A program made the position numbers and the translations under genes. 64,000 nucleotides of DNA from JAWXBK01 sp034439975 (GTDB lineage Bacteria; Pseudomonadota; Alphaproteobacteria; Dongiales; Dongiaceae): positions 1 through 64,000 of the forward strand of contig JAWXBK010000095.1 of NCBI GenBank assembly GCA_034439975.1. Direction: 5' to 3'. The first letter of the stretch is position 1; the number at the start of each line of letters is the position of its first letter. Shown one piece after another: positions 8,224 through 16,954 of the stretch. The notes below the pieces were generated by a model that did no database searches, was not told the origin of the DNA, and worked only from the letters and a program-made list of their open reading frames with translations.

Positions 8224-8855
8224 GCGACGCGAACGTCCGCGAGGCCATTGCCCGTTTCGGTCGGTCGCTGTTCGAGCGCCGTCTCACCTTTGGCAGCACC
8301 GGCAATATCAGCGTGCGAACCGCGGACGGCTGGCTCGTGACGCCGACGGGAAGCTCGCTGGGTCGGCTCGATCCGGCGGCGCTGACGACAATCGACGCGA
8401 CCGGTCGCGTTCTCTCCGGCAATCCGCCGACCAAGGAACTTGCTCTACATCTGGCGATGTATCGGGAACGGCCGGCCGCGAGCGCCGTGGTGCATCTGCA
8501 TTCGACGCATTCGGTCGCCGTTTCCTGTCTCGCCGATGTCGATCCCGACAACGTGCTGCCGCCGATCACCGCGTACTACGTGATGCGGGTCGGCCGGCTG
8601 CCGTTGGTCCCTTATCACCCGCCTGGCGATGCGACCCTGGTCGATGCGGTGCGCCTGCGCGCATCGAAACACGCAGCAATCCTGATGGCCAATCACGGCC
8701 CGATCGTCGCGGGCCGATCTCTCGAAGCCGCGATCGATGCGACCGAAGAGCTGGAAGAAACCGCGCGCTTGTTTCTGCTGTTGCGGGGCGAACGCGCCCG
8801 CTGGCTGAGCGACGACCAGGTGGCCGATCTTCAGAGGCGTTTCCCCGCGGACTGA
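8220..8855 (+). CDS. otnC: Class II aldolase/adducin protein, 3-oxo-tetronate 4-phosphate decarboxylase
   Basis: A 211-aa zinc-dependent class II aldolase-fold protein. GSTGNISVR and the metal-binding His pair in VVHLHSTHSVAVS, plus a further His in LMANHGPIVAG, are all visible. In characterised pathways OtnC decarboxylates 3-oxo-tetronate 4-phosphate to dihydroxyacetone phosphate, consuming the OtnK product; the 4-base overlap with otnK supports the same role here. The dehydrogenase step of the standard pathway could be supplied by the SDR at 3061-3861 rather than by a typical OtnD, which is not seen in the window. Confidence 0.9.
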   Translation: MSDANVREAIARFGRSLFERRLTFGSTGNISVRTADGWLVTPTGSSLGRLDPAALTTIDATGRVLSGNPPTKELALHLAMYRERPAASAVVHLHSTHSVAVSCLADVDPDNVLPPITAYYVMRVGRLPLVPYHPPGDATLVDAVRLRASKHAAILMANHGPIVAGRSLEAAIDATEELEETARLFLLLRGERARWLSDDQVADLQRRFPAD

Positions 8856-9279
8856 CCGAACCTGTGGACGATTCTATCCACCGGGTCTTGGCGGATCACC
8901 CCGCCGTCTGTGTTCTTGATCGGCTACCTCTCTATACAAAATGATTAATCCCTTCGTATAGGATTATGAAACACCCGTCGGTCCATGTGGATGATTTCCC
9001 TGAGTGGCTAAATAACGCTTGATTGAAGGCCCGGAACGGCCATTACTCGGCTATGGGCCATTATCGGATCGTCGGCGTTTCGACGACCCGGATGTTCGGC
9101 AGGGCAACCCGAAACAGCCCGTTTGAGGAGAGGAACTCGCACGAGCCGCTGCGGGAATACGGCGGCGCGTGGCTGGGTCTATATGCCGTCGCGCCTTTGG
9201 CGGGGCGGCCGGACGAGGACAGGGAGATCGCCGGCATCATCGGCATGGTGCGGCGATCGAACGCGCCGAGGGTGAAGCG
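8856..9279. other. Intergenic region between otnC and the first histidine kinase
   Basis: About 420 bases. It contains an AT-rich stretch around 8930-8970 with a short inverted repeat TATAC (8933-8937)/GTATA (8956-8960), plausible as a promoter or operator for the kinase genes. An open frame reaching the kinase start (ending 9283, GTGA overlap) has no Shine-Dalgarno and no recognisable motif, and I do not call it. No RNA gene or hairpin terminator is evident. Confidence 0.5.
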
Positions 9280-12200
9280 GTGAAGCTACGCACCTCGCTA
9301 TTGATGCTGACGCTGGCGGTCTTGTTGCCGGCGTTGCTCTATATGGCGACGACGGTGTTTATCCTCGCGCGCGAGGAACAGGCGACCCTGCGAAATGGGC
9401 TCGACAACACCGCGCGCGCCATTGTCGATGCTGTGGATACCCATATGACGGGTATTATCCAGTCGATCTCGGTTCTTGTTGCGGCCAACGATTTCGAGGC
9501 GCTCGACCTCGCGGCCTTCCATAGCGAAGCCACGCGCGTCGTCGAATCGCAGGAGGCCTGGGACTACATCGTCCTGGCGGACGAGAGCGGTCGGCCGCTT
9601 GCTCACACGTTAATGCCTTATGGCAGGTCCCCGCCCAGTATTGCCGACATGGCGTACTTTAGCGAAGCAACTGAGAGCGGCGCGGTCTCCGCAGGAACGG
9701 GCCTGTTCATCGGCAGGATCTCCGGGAAACCGCAACTCGCTGTCGCGATGCCCGTCCGTGTCGCCGGGGAAATCCGATACGTGCTGGCGATCGTGCTGAA
9801 CCCCGGTGAACTGGGTCGCAGATTTTCATCGTCGGCCCTTCCCGAGGGTTGGTCGGAGTGGGTTCTCGATCGCAATCACAGGATCATCGGTGGCACCGGC
9901 GCCGGCACAATCCTGGGCAACAGGGCGCCCGCGGATCTGATCGAGCAGCTTGGCGACCGCGACACCGGAACATTCGAATCCATTGACGATGCGGGCGTTT
10001 CGACATTTGGCGTGTTTCGACGTTCGCCATTGACCGGCTGGACCGTCGTGATGGCGGTCCCCAGGACAACCTTCACGGCTGCCGTGTCGAACTCGACCGC
10101 AGCTATCGTGGGCGGCGGCATTGCTTTCCTCGCGCTCGGCGTCGGTTTGTCGATGGCTGTCGGCCGCCGCACGTCCCATTCGATCCGTGGTCTTGCGCGT
10201 CTCGCGCGTGTTCTCGCCGACGGGCGCTATCCGACGCCACGTCCGCCTGTCGTGATCGACGAGATCGAAGAGATCGGCCAGGAAATCGATCGTGCGGCTG
10301 CCTTGCTCGATCGACGCTCGCGCCAGCAGGCGGCGATCGCCGAGCTCGGCCTGATGGCGGTCACCGTAACCGATCGCGATGCGCTGTTTGCCCGGGCGAC
10401 CTCGGTCATGGCCGAAGGGCTTGCGGTCGAAATCAGCGCGCTGCTCGAACTGATGCCAGACAACTCCAGTTTGGTGTTGCGCGCGTGCGTCGGTTGGCCG
10501 AGCGATTCTATCGGCACTGTCGTGGCGCAACGCGATCTCCGGTCGCAGGCGGGTTACGCATTGATCTCGCGCGAGCCGGTTGTGGTCACGAATCTTGCCG
10601 ACGAAGCCCGGTTTCAGCCGCCGCTGGCGATGCGCGAGCGAAACCTGATCAGCGGCATGAGTGTCGTTATCCGCGGGCCGAATCGGCCCTTCGGTGTTCT
10701 CAGCGCACACACCAGCCGCAGCCAGCGGTTCTCGGCACAGGACATCAGCTTCCTGCAGGCGATCGCCAACATCCTGTCTGCAGCCTTGCTGCGCGGCAAC
10801 AGCGAACACGCGCTTGCCGAAAGCGAACGGCGGGCCCGGCATTTCTTCGAAAGTATGAACGCAGTGCCATACTGTTTCGATGTCGACGCCCAGCAATACA
10901 CCTATGTTGGTCCGCAATCGATGCGTCTGCTTGGAATCTCACAGCAGGAATGGGGCACCGTCGGCTCGTGGCAGCGGCATATGCATCCCGACGATAAGAT
11001 CACCATGGACGCGCTCGAACAGGTGATGACCCGGCGCGGCGAAGACTATGTGCTCGAATACCGGATGATCGCGGCCGATAATCGCCTGGTCTGGATCCGC
11101 GACATCGTGCATGTCGAAATCGACGAAAAAGGCCACAAGATCCTCTACGGCATGGCGATCGATATCACCGAGAGCAAAGAGAAAGAGCGCCAACTCAACG
11201 AAGCGCAGAAACTCCAAGCGGTCGGGCAACTCACGGGCGGGGTCGCCCATGATTTCAACAACCTCCTCGCGGTCATTCTCGGCACCAGCGAGCTGATGGC
11301 CGAGCGCTCCCGCGACGATCCGGCGTTGCGCAAAACGGTCGAGCAGATTGCCAACGCCGCGGAACGCGGGGCTGCGTTGACGCAACGGCTCCTTGCCTTT
11401 TCCCGCCGCCAGGCCTTGCGCCCCAGCGAGACCAATCTCAATACGCTGGTTCTCGACATCAAGCCGCTGCTGGAAAGCACGCTGGGCGAGCGGGTCGTCA
11501 TTGAGACCCGGCTGGCGCCCAACCTCGCGAATACGCTGATCGATCCCAATCAGGTCGAGAGTGCCCTGGTCAATCTCGCGATCAATGCGCGCGATGCGAT
11601 GCCGAATGGCGGTCGTCTGGTGATCGAAACCCGGAATGTCGAAATGCTGCCGGGCGATCCAAGTTGGACCGCATCGATGCAGCCCGGAGCGTATGTCGCG
11701 CTTTCGGTGACCGATTCGGGTGTCGGCATGGATCCTGACATCAAGGCACGGGCTTTCGAGCCCTTCTTCACGACCAAGGATGTCGGCAAGGGCAGCGGGC
11801 TCGGACTGAGTACGATCTACGGGTTTGTTCGGCAGTCGGGCGGTCATGTCGGCATCGACAGCGAACCGGGGCGTGGCACGACGGTTCGTCTCTACTTGCC
11901 GCGGCTCACGGTGAGCCCTTCGGCGGTCGTCGACAAGGACGATCCCGGCATGCCCAAGGGCGATGAGACCGTCCTAATCGTCGAGGACGATCCGGCCGTT
12001 CGCCGGATCGTCGCCGGGATGGTGGCAAGCCTCGGTTACAATACCCATGAGGCAACCGATTGCGCCGATGCCCTGCAGCGTCTCGAGCGCAACGGCAAAA
12101 TCGATCTCGTTCTCACCGACATCGTCATGCCCGGCCAGATCGGTGGCTGGGAGTTGGCGCAAACCGTACGCGAACGCTGGCCCCGGACGCGCGTTCTGCT

Positions 12201-12351
12201 GACCAGTGGGTATCTGGATAAGGATATCGGGGAGGTCGGGGATGCGAATGGCCGACCGCCGATTCTCTCCAAGCCATATCGCAAACGCGAACTTGCGCAT
12301 AAGATTCGCGAAGTGCTTCAGTCGTCACCGATCACCGCCATGCGAAGCTGA
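9280..12351 (+). CDS. Membrane hybrid sensor histidine kinase (Cache-like, HAMP, GAF, PAS, HisKA, HATPase, REC)
   Basis: A 1023-aa hybrid kinase. The GTG at 9280 is preferred because a clear membrane segment starts at once (LLMLTLAVLLPALLYMAT); the open frame goes further upstream but gives an implausible basic extension. A periplasmic Cache-like sensor lies between this helix and a second one near residues 272-295. HAMP, a GAF domain (about 355-500) and a PAS domain (about 520-635) follow. The phospho-accepting His657 is in GGVAHDFNNLLAVILG. The ATPase has N, G1 and G2 boxes (NLAINARDAMPNGG, DSGVGMD, GKGSGLGLSTIYGF). The C-terminal receiver has its phospho-Asp at 947 (VLTDIVMPG). The next kinase follows within 10 bases. 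Confidence 0.93.
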   Translation: MKLRTSLLMLTLAVLLPALLYMATTVFILAREEQATLRNGLDNTARAIVDAVDTHMTGIIQSISVLVAANDFEALDLAAFHSEATRVVESQEAWDYIVLADESGRPLAHTLMPYGRSPPSIADMAYFSEATESGAVSAGTGLFIGRISGKPQLAVAMPVRVAGEIRYVLAIVLNPGELGRRFSSSALPEGWSEWVLDRNHRIIGGTGAGTILGNRAPADLIEQLGDRDTGTFESIDDAGVSTFGVFRRSPLTGWTVVMAVPRTTFTAAVSNSTAAIVGGGIAFLALGVGLSMAVGRRTSHSIRGLARLARVLADGRYPTPRPPVVIDEIEEIGQEIDRAAALLDRRSRQQAAIAELGLMAVTVTDRDALFARATSVMAEGLAVEISALLELMPDNSSLVLRACVGWPSDSIGTVVAQRDLRSQAGYALISREPVVVTNLADEARFQPPLAMRERNLISGMSVVIRGPNRPFGVLSAHTSRSQRFSAQDISFLQAIANILSAALLRGNSEHALAESERRARHFFESMNAVPYCFDVDAQQYTYVGPQSMRLLGISQQEWGTVGSWQRHMHPDDKITMDALEQVMTRRGEDYVLEYRMIAADNRLVWIRDIVHVEIDEKGHKILYGMAIDITESKEKERQLNEAQKLQAVGQLTGGVAHDFNNLLAVILGTSELMAERSRDDPALRKTVEQIANAAERGAALTQRLLAFSRRQALRPSETNLNTLVLDIKPLLESTLGERVVIETRLAPNLANTLIDPNQVESALVNLAINARDAMPNGGRLVIETRNVEMLPGDPSWTASMQPGAYVALSVTDSGVGMDPDIKARAFEPFFTTKDVGKGSGLGLSTIYGFVRQSGGHVGIDSEPGRGTTVRLYLPRLTVSPSAVVDKDDPGMPKGDETVLIVEDDPAVRRIVAGMVASLGYNTHEATDCADALQRLERNGKIDLVLTDIVMPGQIGGWELAQTVRERWPRTRVLLTSGYLDKDIGEVGDANGRPPILSKPYRKRELAHKIREVLQSSPITAMRS

Positions 12352-12360
12352 GGAGACCGG

Positions 12361-14736
12361 ATGCAGGGCGTACAGGATTGGCCTCCGCCGGGCCAAATCG
12401 GCAATGGCGACGAAAACGAAGATGGAACGTCGCATCGTCCCGCGTCGCGGTTGCTGCGCGGGGTCGAACTTCTGAATACGCCGATCTGGGACTGGGACGT
12501 ATCGAGCGGGAAGTTGCATGTCTCGCTCGCCTGGAAGCAGCAACTCGGCTATGCCGACCGCGATCTTGAAAGCAGCATCGGTGCCTGGGAATCGTTGTTG
12601 CATCCGGCCGATCGATCGCGCGTGACCAATCTTCTGAACGCGGCTCTCGATGGTACGACAACGCGATACGAATCCGAGTTTCGTCTAAAGCATCGCGACG
12701 GCAGCTATCGCTGGATGCTCGCCAAGGGCCGCATCGTCCGCGACGAATCCGACACGCCCATTCGGCTCCTCGCAACGCATGTCGATATCACGGATCGGCA
12801 GCGGATCCAGGAGGCGCTTGCCGAAAGCGAAGGGCGTATGCGCCGTGCGCAGCGCATGGCGAAAATCGGCCACTGGATCTGGCGAGCAAGCGGCAGCGAT
12901 ATCCATCAGCTTGGCGGCACGGCCGAATATTCGGATTCTGCCGCGGCCATCTTCGGCGTTCCGGCACCGGAGCTCTCGGTATCGAACGGCGAGTATTTGA
13001 AACACTTTGTCTATCCCGCCGACCGCGACAAAGTGCAGAACGTCTTCGGCGACAAGGGTTTCGGGTATGCACTCGAATATCGGATCGTCGCGGCCGATGG
13101 AACGGTCAAGACGATCTACGAGACGGCCGAGAACGAGATCACGCCCGATGGCGATTCGATCGTCACCCATGGCACCGTTCAGGACATTTCAGAGCGACGC
13201 GAGGCTGAAGTTGCTCTGCAGCGGCGCGAACAGCTTTATCGATCGGTGATCGACACTGCTCTCGATGCCTTCATCATGATCGATGCTGCTGGCGCGATCA
13301 TGGAATGGAATCCCCAGGCGGAAGCGATGTTCGGCTGGCCTCGCGGTGAGGCCAGCGGATCGATTCTGGCCGATATGATCATCCCGGAGAACATGCGCGA
13401 GGAGTACCTCGCCGGTGTTGCTGCGTATCTTAAATCGGGCCAGTCGGAGTTCGTCGGTCGACGCAACGAGATGGTCGTGCGGCGTCGCGACGGCGTAGAG
13501 TTTCCTGCCGAAGTCGTGGTCTCGCCGATCCGCATGGGCGATGAGGTCGTATTCAGTGGCTTCGTCAAGGACATGTCTGCGCAACATGAAGTCGAGGCAC
13601 AGCTCCGTCAGGCGTTGAAGATGGAAGCAATTGGCCAACTCACCGGCGGTGTCGCCCACGATTTCAACAATCTCCTCGGCATCATTCTCGGCAACAGCGA
13701 ACTGCTCGGCGATGCGCTCAAGGATAATCCGGAACATCGCCGTATGGCGGAACTGATCGCGCGCGCCGCCGAAAGCGGATCGGCGCTTACGCATCGCCTT
13801 TCCGCGTTCGCCCGGCGCCAGGTGCTGCGCCCGCAATCGATCGAACTGACCGGGGCGATCGCCAACTTCCTGCCGCTCATCACCCGCACGCTCGATGCCA
13901 GCGTCAAGATTCATACCGAGATCGCGGCCGGGATCTGGGCGATCAATGCCGATCCGGAGCAGCTTGAGAATGCGTTGATCAATCTGGCTGTGAATGCCCG
14001 CGATGCGATGCCCCATGGCGGCACGCTCACCATCGAGGCGCAGAACATTGTGCTCGACGAGGAGTACAGGACGCGTAACCCTGGCGTTGCTCCGGGCAAT
14101 TATGTGATGATCGATGTGACGGACACTGGAACCGGCATGTCACGCGAGATTCTCGAGCGCGCCTTCGATCCGTTCTTTACGACCAAGGATATCGGCAAGG
14201 GCAGCGGCCTCGGCCTTAGCATGGTCTACGGTTTCGCCAAGCAATCCGGTGGGCACGTCAAGATCTATAGCGAAGCGGGGCGCGGGACGACCGTGCGACT
14301 CTATCTGCCGATTGCAGACTCTGCGCCGGTCGTGCGCGTGATTCCCGATGACATCCCCATGATCGGAGACGAAGAAGTTATCCTCGTTGTCGAAGACGAC
14401 GAGCGGGTGCGCGAGGTGACGGTTGAACAGTTGCGCAGCCTGAAATACCGGGTCATCGAAGCCAGCGATGGACCGGCGGCCATTGTCATGCTGCAGAACG
14501 CGGGCCGGATCGATCTGGTGCTCACCGACATGGTCATGCCGGGCGGCATGACCGGGATCGACGTCGGCAGGAAAGCCGGCGAGCTCGTGCCGGATGTGCG
14601 CGTCCTCTATATGTCCGGTTATCCGACCAACGCCCTGACCGTCAGCGGGCTCGATCTTTCCGACGTGCCGATCCTGAGCAAGCCGTTCCGCAAGAAGGAA
14701 CTGGCCAACGCGATCCGCACCATACTCGATAGCTAG
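12361..14736 (+). CDS. Soluble hybrid histidine kinase with three PAS domains
   Basis: A 791-aa hybrid kinase without membrane segments. The Shine-Dalgarno AGGAG overlaps the preceding stop, so it is co-translated with the upstream kinase. Three PAS/PAC modules occupy roughly residues 35-145, 165-280 and 285-400 (for example VLHPAD/LLHPADRSR and IRLLATHVDITDRQ ends). The phospho-accepting His433 lies in GGVAHDFNNLLGIILG, the ATPase has NLAVNARDAMPHGG and GKGSGLGLSMVYGF, and the C-terminal receiver has Asp723 (VLTDMVMPGG). The kinase cores of the two hybrids are close relatives, so they may form mixed pairs or sense distinct signals into one output. Confidence 0.93.
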   Translation: MQGVQDWPPPGQIGNGDENEDGTSHRPASRLLRGVELLNTPIWDWDVSSGKLHVSLAWKQQLGYADRDLESSIGAWESLLHPADRSRVTNLLNAALDGTTTRYESEFRLKHRDGSYRWMLAKGRIVRDESDTPIRLLATHVDITDRQRIQEALAESEGRMRRAQRMAKIGHWIWRASGSDIHQLGGTAEYSDSAAAIFGVPAPELSVSNGEYLKHFVYPADRDKVQNVFGDKGFGYALEYRIVAADGTVKTIYETAENEITPDGDSIVTHGTVQDISERREAEVALQRREQLYRSVIDTALDAFIMIDAAGAIMEWNPQAEAMFGWPRGEASGSILADMIIPENMREEYLAGVAAYLKSGQSEFVGRRNEMVVRRRDGVEFPAEVVVSPIRMGDEVVFSGFVKDMSAQHEVEAQLRQALKMEAIGQLTGGVAHDFNNLLGIILGNSELLGDALKDNPEHRRMAELIARAAESGSALTHRLSAFARRQVLRPQSIELTGAIANFLPLITRTLDASVKIHTEIAAGIWAINADPEQLENALINLAVNARDAMPHGGTLTIEAQNIVLDEEYRTRNPGVAPGNYVMIDVTDTGTGMSREILERAFDPFFTTKDIGKGSGLGLSMVYGFAKQSGGHVKIYSEAGRGTTVRLYLPIADSAPVVRVIPDDIPMIGDEEVILVVEDDERVREVTVEQLRSLKYRVIEASDGPAAIVMLQNAGRIDLVLTDMVMPGGMTGIDVGRKAGELVPDVRVLYMSGYPTNALTVSGLDLSDVPILSKPFRKKELANAIRTILDS

Positions 14737-14767
14737 AGATTTGTGTCGGGCCGCGCGAATGCGGATC

Positions 14768-15436
14768 CTATCGCTTCAGCGACACCAGCCCGCGATTGAG
14801 TGCCGCCGCGAGCGCTTCGGTCCGGTTGGAGACACCGAGCTTCCGATAGATCGACTGCAAATGCACCTTCACGGTGATCTCGGCGATGCCCAGACGCCGC
14901 GCGATCTCCTTGTTCGGTAGCCCCTCGGCTAGTGCCTTCAGAACTTCCATCTGCCGATCGGCGAGCGCAACCTCGCGAACATCGCGCTGGTCTCGTCCGG
15001 TGCGCGATGCCGTCGACGCCATAAGCGCAGGCGGCACATAGACTTCGCCGGCGAGGATGATCTGCAATGCGTTGACGAGCGTGCCGCCCGTGGTTGTCTT
15101 GGGGATGTAGCCGGCGGCACCATGTTCGAGCGCCTGGCTGACATCGTCCGGATCGAGCGAACCGGAGAGAATGGCGATCGGCTTGTCGGGTGCCAACTCG
15201 CGAATTTTGTTGAACCCGTTGAACCCGTCCATGCCCGGCATATTGAGATCGAGCAGAATCAGATCGTAAACGCCGTTGTCGCGCAGCAGGACGAGCGCTT
15301 CGTCCACCGAAGAGGCTTCGTCGAGCTGCACCGATGCGGCGATCCGCGTGATGAACGGCGCGAGCGCCTCCCGGACGAGGCGGTGATCGTCCGCAAAGAG
15401 CACGCGGAGACTATCGTCTTGCGATTCGTCGGGCAT
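14768..15436 (-). CDS. NarL/FixJ-type response regulator
   Basis: A 222-aa response regulator convergent with the hybrid kinases. The N-terminal receiver has acidic residues in VLFADDHRL and phospho-Asp63 in LILLDLNMPGMDG, and the conserved Lys in YIPKTT. The C-terminal LuxR-type HTH reads LADRQMEVLKALAEG, PNKEIARRLGI and VKVHLQSIYRKLGV. The start at 15436 has Shine-Dalgarno GAGGA upstream. It is a natural candidate for the output of the adjacent hybrid kinases, although their own receivers would require an additional phosphotransfer His, which is not seen nearby. Confidence 0.93.
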   Translation of the reverse strand: MPDESQDDSLRVLFADDHRLVREALAPFITRIAASVQLDEASSVDEALVLLRDNGVYDLILLDLNMPGMDGFNGFNKIRELAPDKPIAILSGSLDPDDVSQALEHGAAGYIPKTTTGGTLVNALQIILAGEVYVPPALMASTASRTGRDQRDVREVALADRQMEVLKALAEGLPNKEIARRLGIAEITVKVHLQSIYRKLGVSNRTEALAAALNRGLVSLKR

Positions 15437-15989
15437 CGAAATCCATCCTCATGGGGACTGCTTGGATCATCGAGCACCAGATCGGCAAAACCCCAAAGCC
15501 AATCGCCGTTAGTATGTTATGCGGATAGGGTGCGATGTCTACCCAAAACACGGTAGGTCGCCGTTAATCCTCATATCTACCTGATGCTCGCTGCTGGCGT
15601 CCCCCAATTGTCGCCAGACAATACTATATACATGCACCCTTTGTAAAAAACGACTCGCCCGCACTTTCACGGCGTCGCCGTCGGCGGCAAGACGATTCGA
15701 TCCGCCGCCACGCAATCTAGCCCCTGCGGGTCCACAGGAACAGCATTGGAGAGCCTCGCCTCCCGGAATGAGGGTCGGGCGATCTTCCATGTCGACATTG
15801 TCGATGAATTTTACCGCTTGGCGCCGACTTGCGGCCTCGTGCCGGCCTTCGCGCCGCCGTCTGGGCCGGGCGATGCTTTCACATTGCCAATCCCAACAGA
15901 CACGAGATCAGCTTCGCACGGCCGATTCCGCGACGCGATGTCTTCCTGATCAGGTGGAAGTGCCAGGCGGCCGATGGTTCCCGGCGGTA
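15437..15989. other. Intergenic region, no gene called
   Basis: About 550 bases between the response-regulator start and the 3' end of the first Crp/Fnr paralogue. The stretch near 15610-15660 is comparatively AT-rich (TTGTCG and TATATA elements, then a run of A), suggesting a promoter region. Short open frames on the plus strand here run antisense through the Crp/Fnr gene, have no good ribosome site and no recognisable motifs. No terminator hairpin or RNA gene was seen. Confidence 0.45.
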
Positions 15990-16752
15990 TCAATTCGTGT
16001 TGGCGATTTCACGATCGGCGGTATGGAGATAGCCGGGGTCGAAATCGCACGCCTTCGCCATGCCGAGGCGATCGATGAACTGCCAGTGGTCGCGCCTGGT
16101 GGCGAGGAACCCGTCGCGGCGCAAGCGTTGTACGACGCGGCTGACATGCTCCGGTGTCAGGCCGAGAAGATCGCCGAGAACCGCCAACGTCAGTGGCGCA
16201 TGGAAGGAGCCGCCATCGTTCAACCCGACTTCCTCCAGCCGTGTCAGCAGCTCAAGCAGAAAATGCCCGGTCCGCTGGTAACCATTTCGTCGCCCGAGGC
16301 TGTATAGCCGCTCCGCGAGCAGGGAGCGGCTGATGGCGCTGGTCCATAAGAGTGCTGTCGAAGGCTGCGGATAGGCAAGCATCAGATCGCGATGCATCTC
16401 GACCGGAATCTGCGAGACGACGACATCGTTGAGCGCGCTGTAGAGCATATCGGATTGCGGCAGTACGATCGCGCGCGCATTGCCGATATCGCCCGGGATC
16501 ATCAGGTCGATGATCATGCGCTGTCCGGTCGAATTATGTCGGGAGGTGACGACATAGCCGCTCTGGACGATGAAAGCCCGCGTATTGTGATCGCCCGCCC
16601 GGCCGCACCAGATCGCGCCCCTTCGCGAAGGATTCGGCCCGCGTCTCGAGCGCCGAAAAGGCTTTCTGCTCCGATTCCGAAAGCCGGCTTCCGCGATCCA
16701 TTCGCCGCAAAAAAGGGCTGCCGGCGACCCGTAACTTCTCCCGAGTATCCAC
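15990..16752 (-). pseudogene. Crp/Fnr-family regulator, frameshifted (paralogue 1)
   Basis: The first of three same-strand Crp/Fnr paralogues. Reading from a GTG near 16752, the protein aligns with paralogue 2 (LRRMDRGSRLSESEQKAFSAL against LLRRLNRISPLSDAERKAIGAL) up to RPG. The frame is then lost and the correct sequence (FIVQSGYVV, then SRHNSTGQRMIIDLMIPGD) continues in another frame to the stop at 15990. The break coincides with a tandem duplication of GGGC (plus strand GCCCGCCC, 16593-16600); with one copy removed the frame is restored and gives about 252 aa. A start inside the second part (ATG at 16517) could still make a 175-aa protein with the HTH (TPEHVSRVVQRLRRDGF). Real decay, phase variation or a sequence error are all possible. 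Confidence 0.8.
16593..16600. repeat. 4-bp tandem duplication (GCCC)2 causing a frameshift
   Basis: Direct comparison with the paralogue at 16955-17701 shows one copy at the equivalent place (CCCGGCGAT on the coding strand) but two GGGC copies here (CCGGGCGGGCGAT). Removing one copy joins both halves of the Crp/Fnr protein in frame. Short tandem repeats of this kind arise by slippage. Confidence 0.75.
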
Positions 16753-16954
16753 CGACTACCGCCTGACTGAGCGTTGTCGAGGTCATTCAGGCGGAGGTCC
16801 TTGCCGGGCCACCATGAAATAGCTGAACAATCCGATTATTCCTGTTGCATAAAAATACAGTATTTTATCGCTAAAGTCTTTCCGATAGATCAAACGATTT
16901 TCCAAAATTTCTGGGAAAAGCGCGCGCGAAGCATTATAAGAAATGCGGTAAATT
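16753..16954. promoter_or_regulatory. AT-rich promoter region with a palindrome upstream of Crp/Fnr paralogue 1
   Basis: About 200 bases upstream of the broken paralogue, markedly AT-rich between 16815 and 16960. A perfect inverted repeat AAAATAC-A-GTATTTT lies at 16852-16866, flanked by a roughly symmetric AT-rich stretch (ATAAAA/TTTTAT). I infer a promoter with an operator. No canonical FNR box (TTGAT-N4-ATCAA) was found. Confidence 0.45.

Noticed and set aside
9053..9283. Short frame overlapping the first histidine-kinase start by GTGA
   Set aside because: The overlap looks like coupling, but there is no Shine-Dalgarno, no recognisable motif and no clear composition of a coding gene.
15768..16307. 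Plus-strand 179-codon frame across the intergenic region and Crp/Fnr pseudogene
   Set aside because: It is mostly antisense to Crp/Fnr coding sequence and lacks a start signal or domain.
16514..16786. Separate 90-codon frame upstream of the Crp/Fnr C-terminal half
   Set aside because: It is out of frame with the conserved sequence. The paralogue alignment shows that the true N-terminal half is in another frame and broken by the GCCC duplication.
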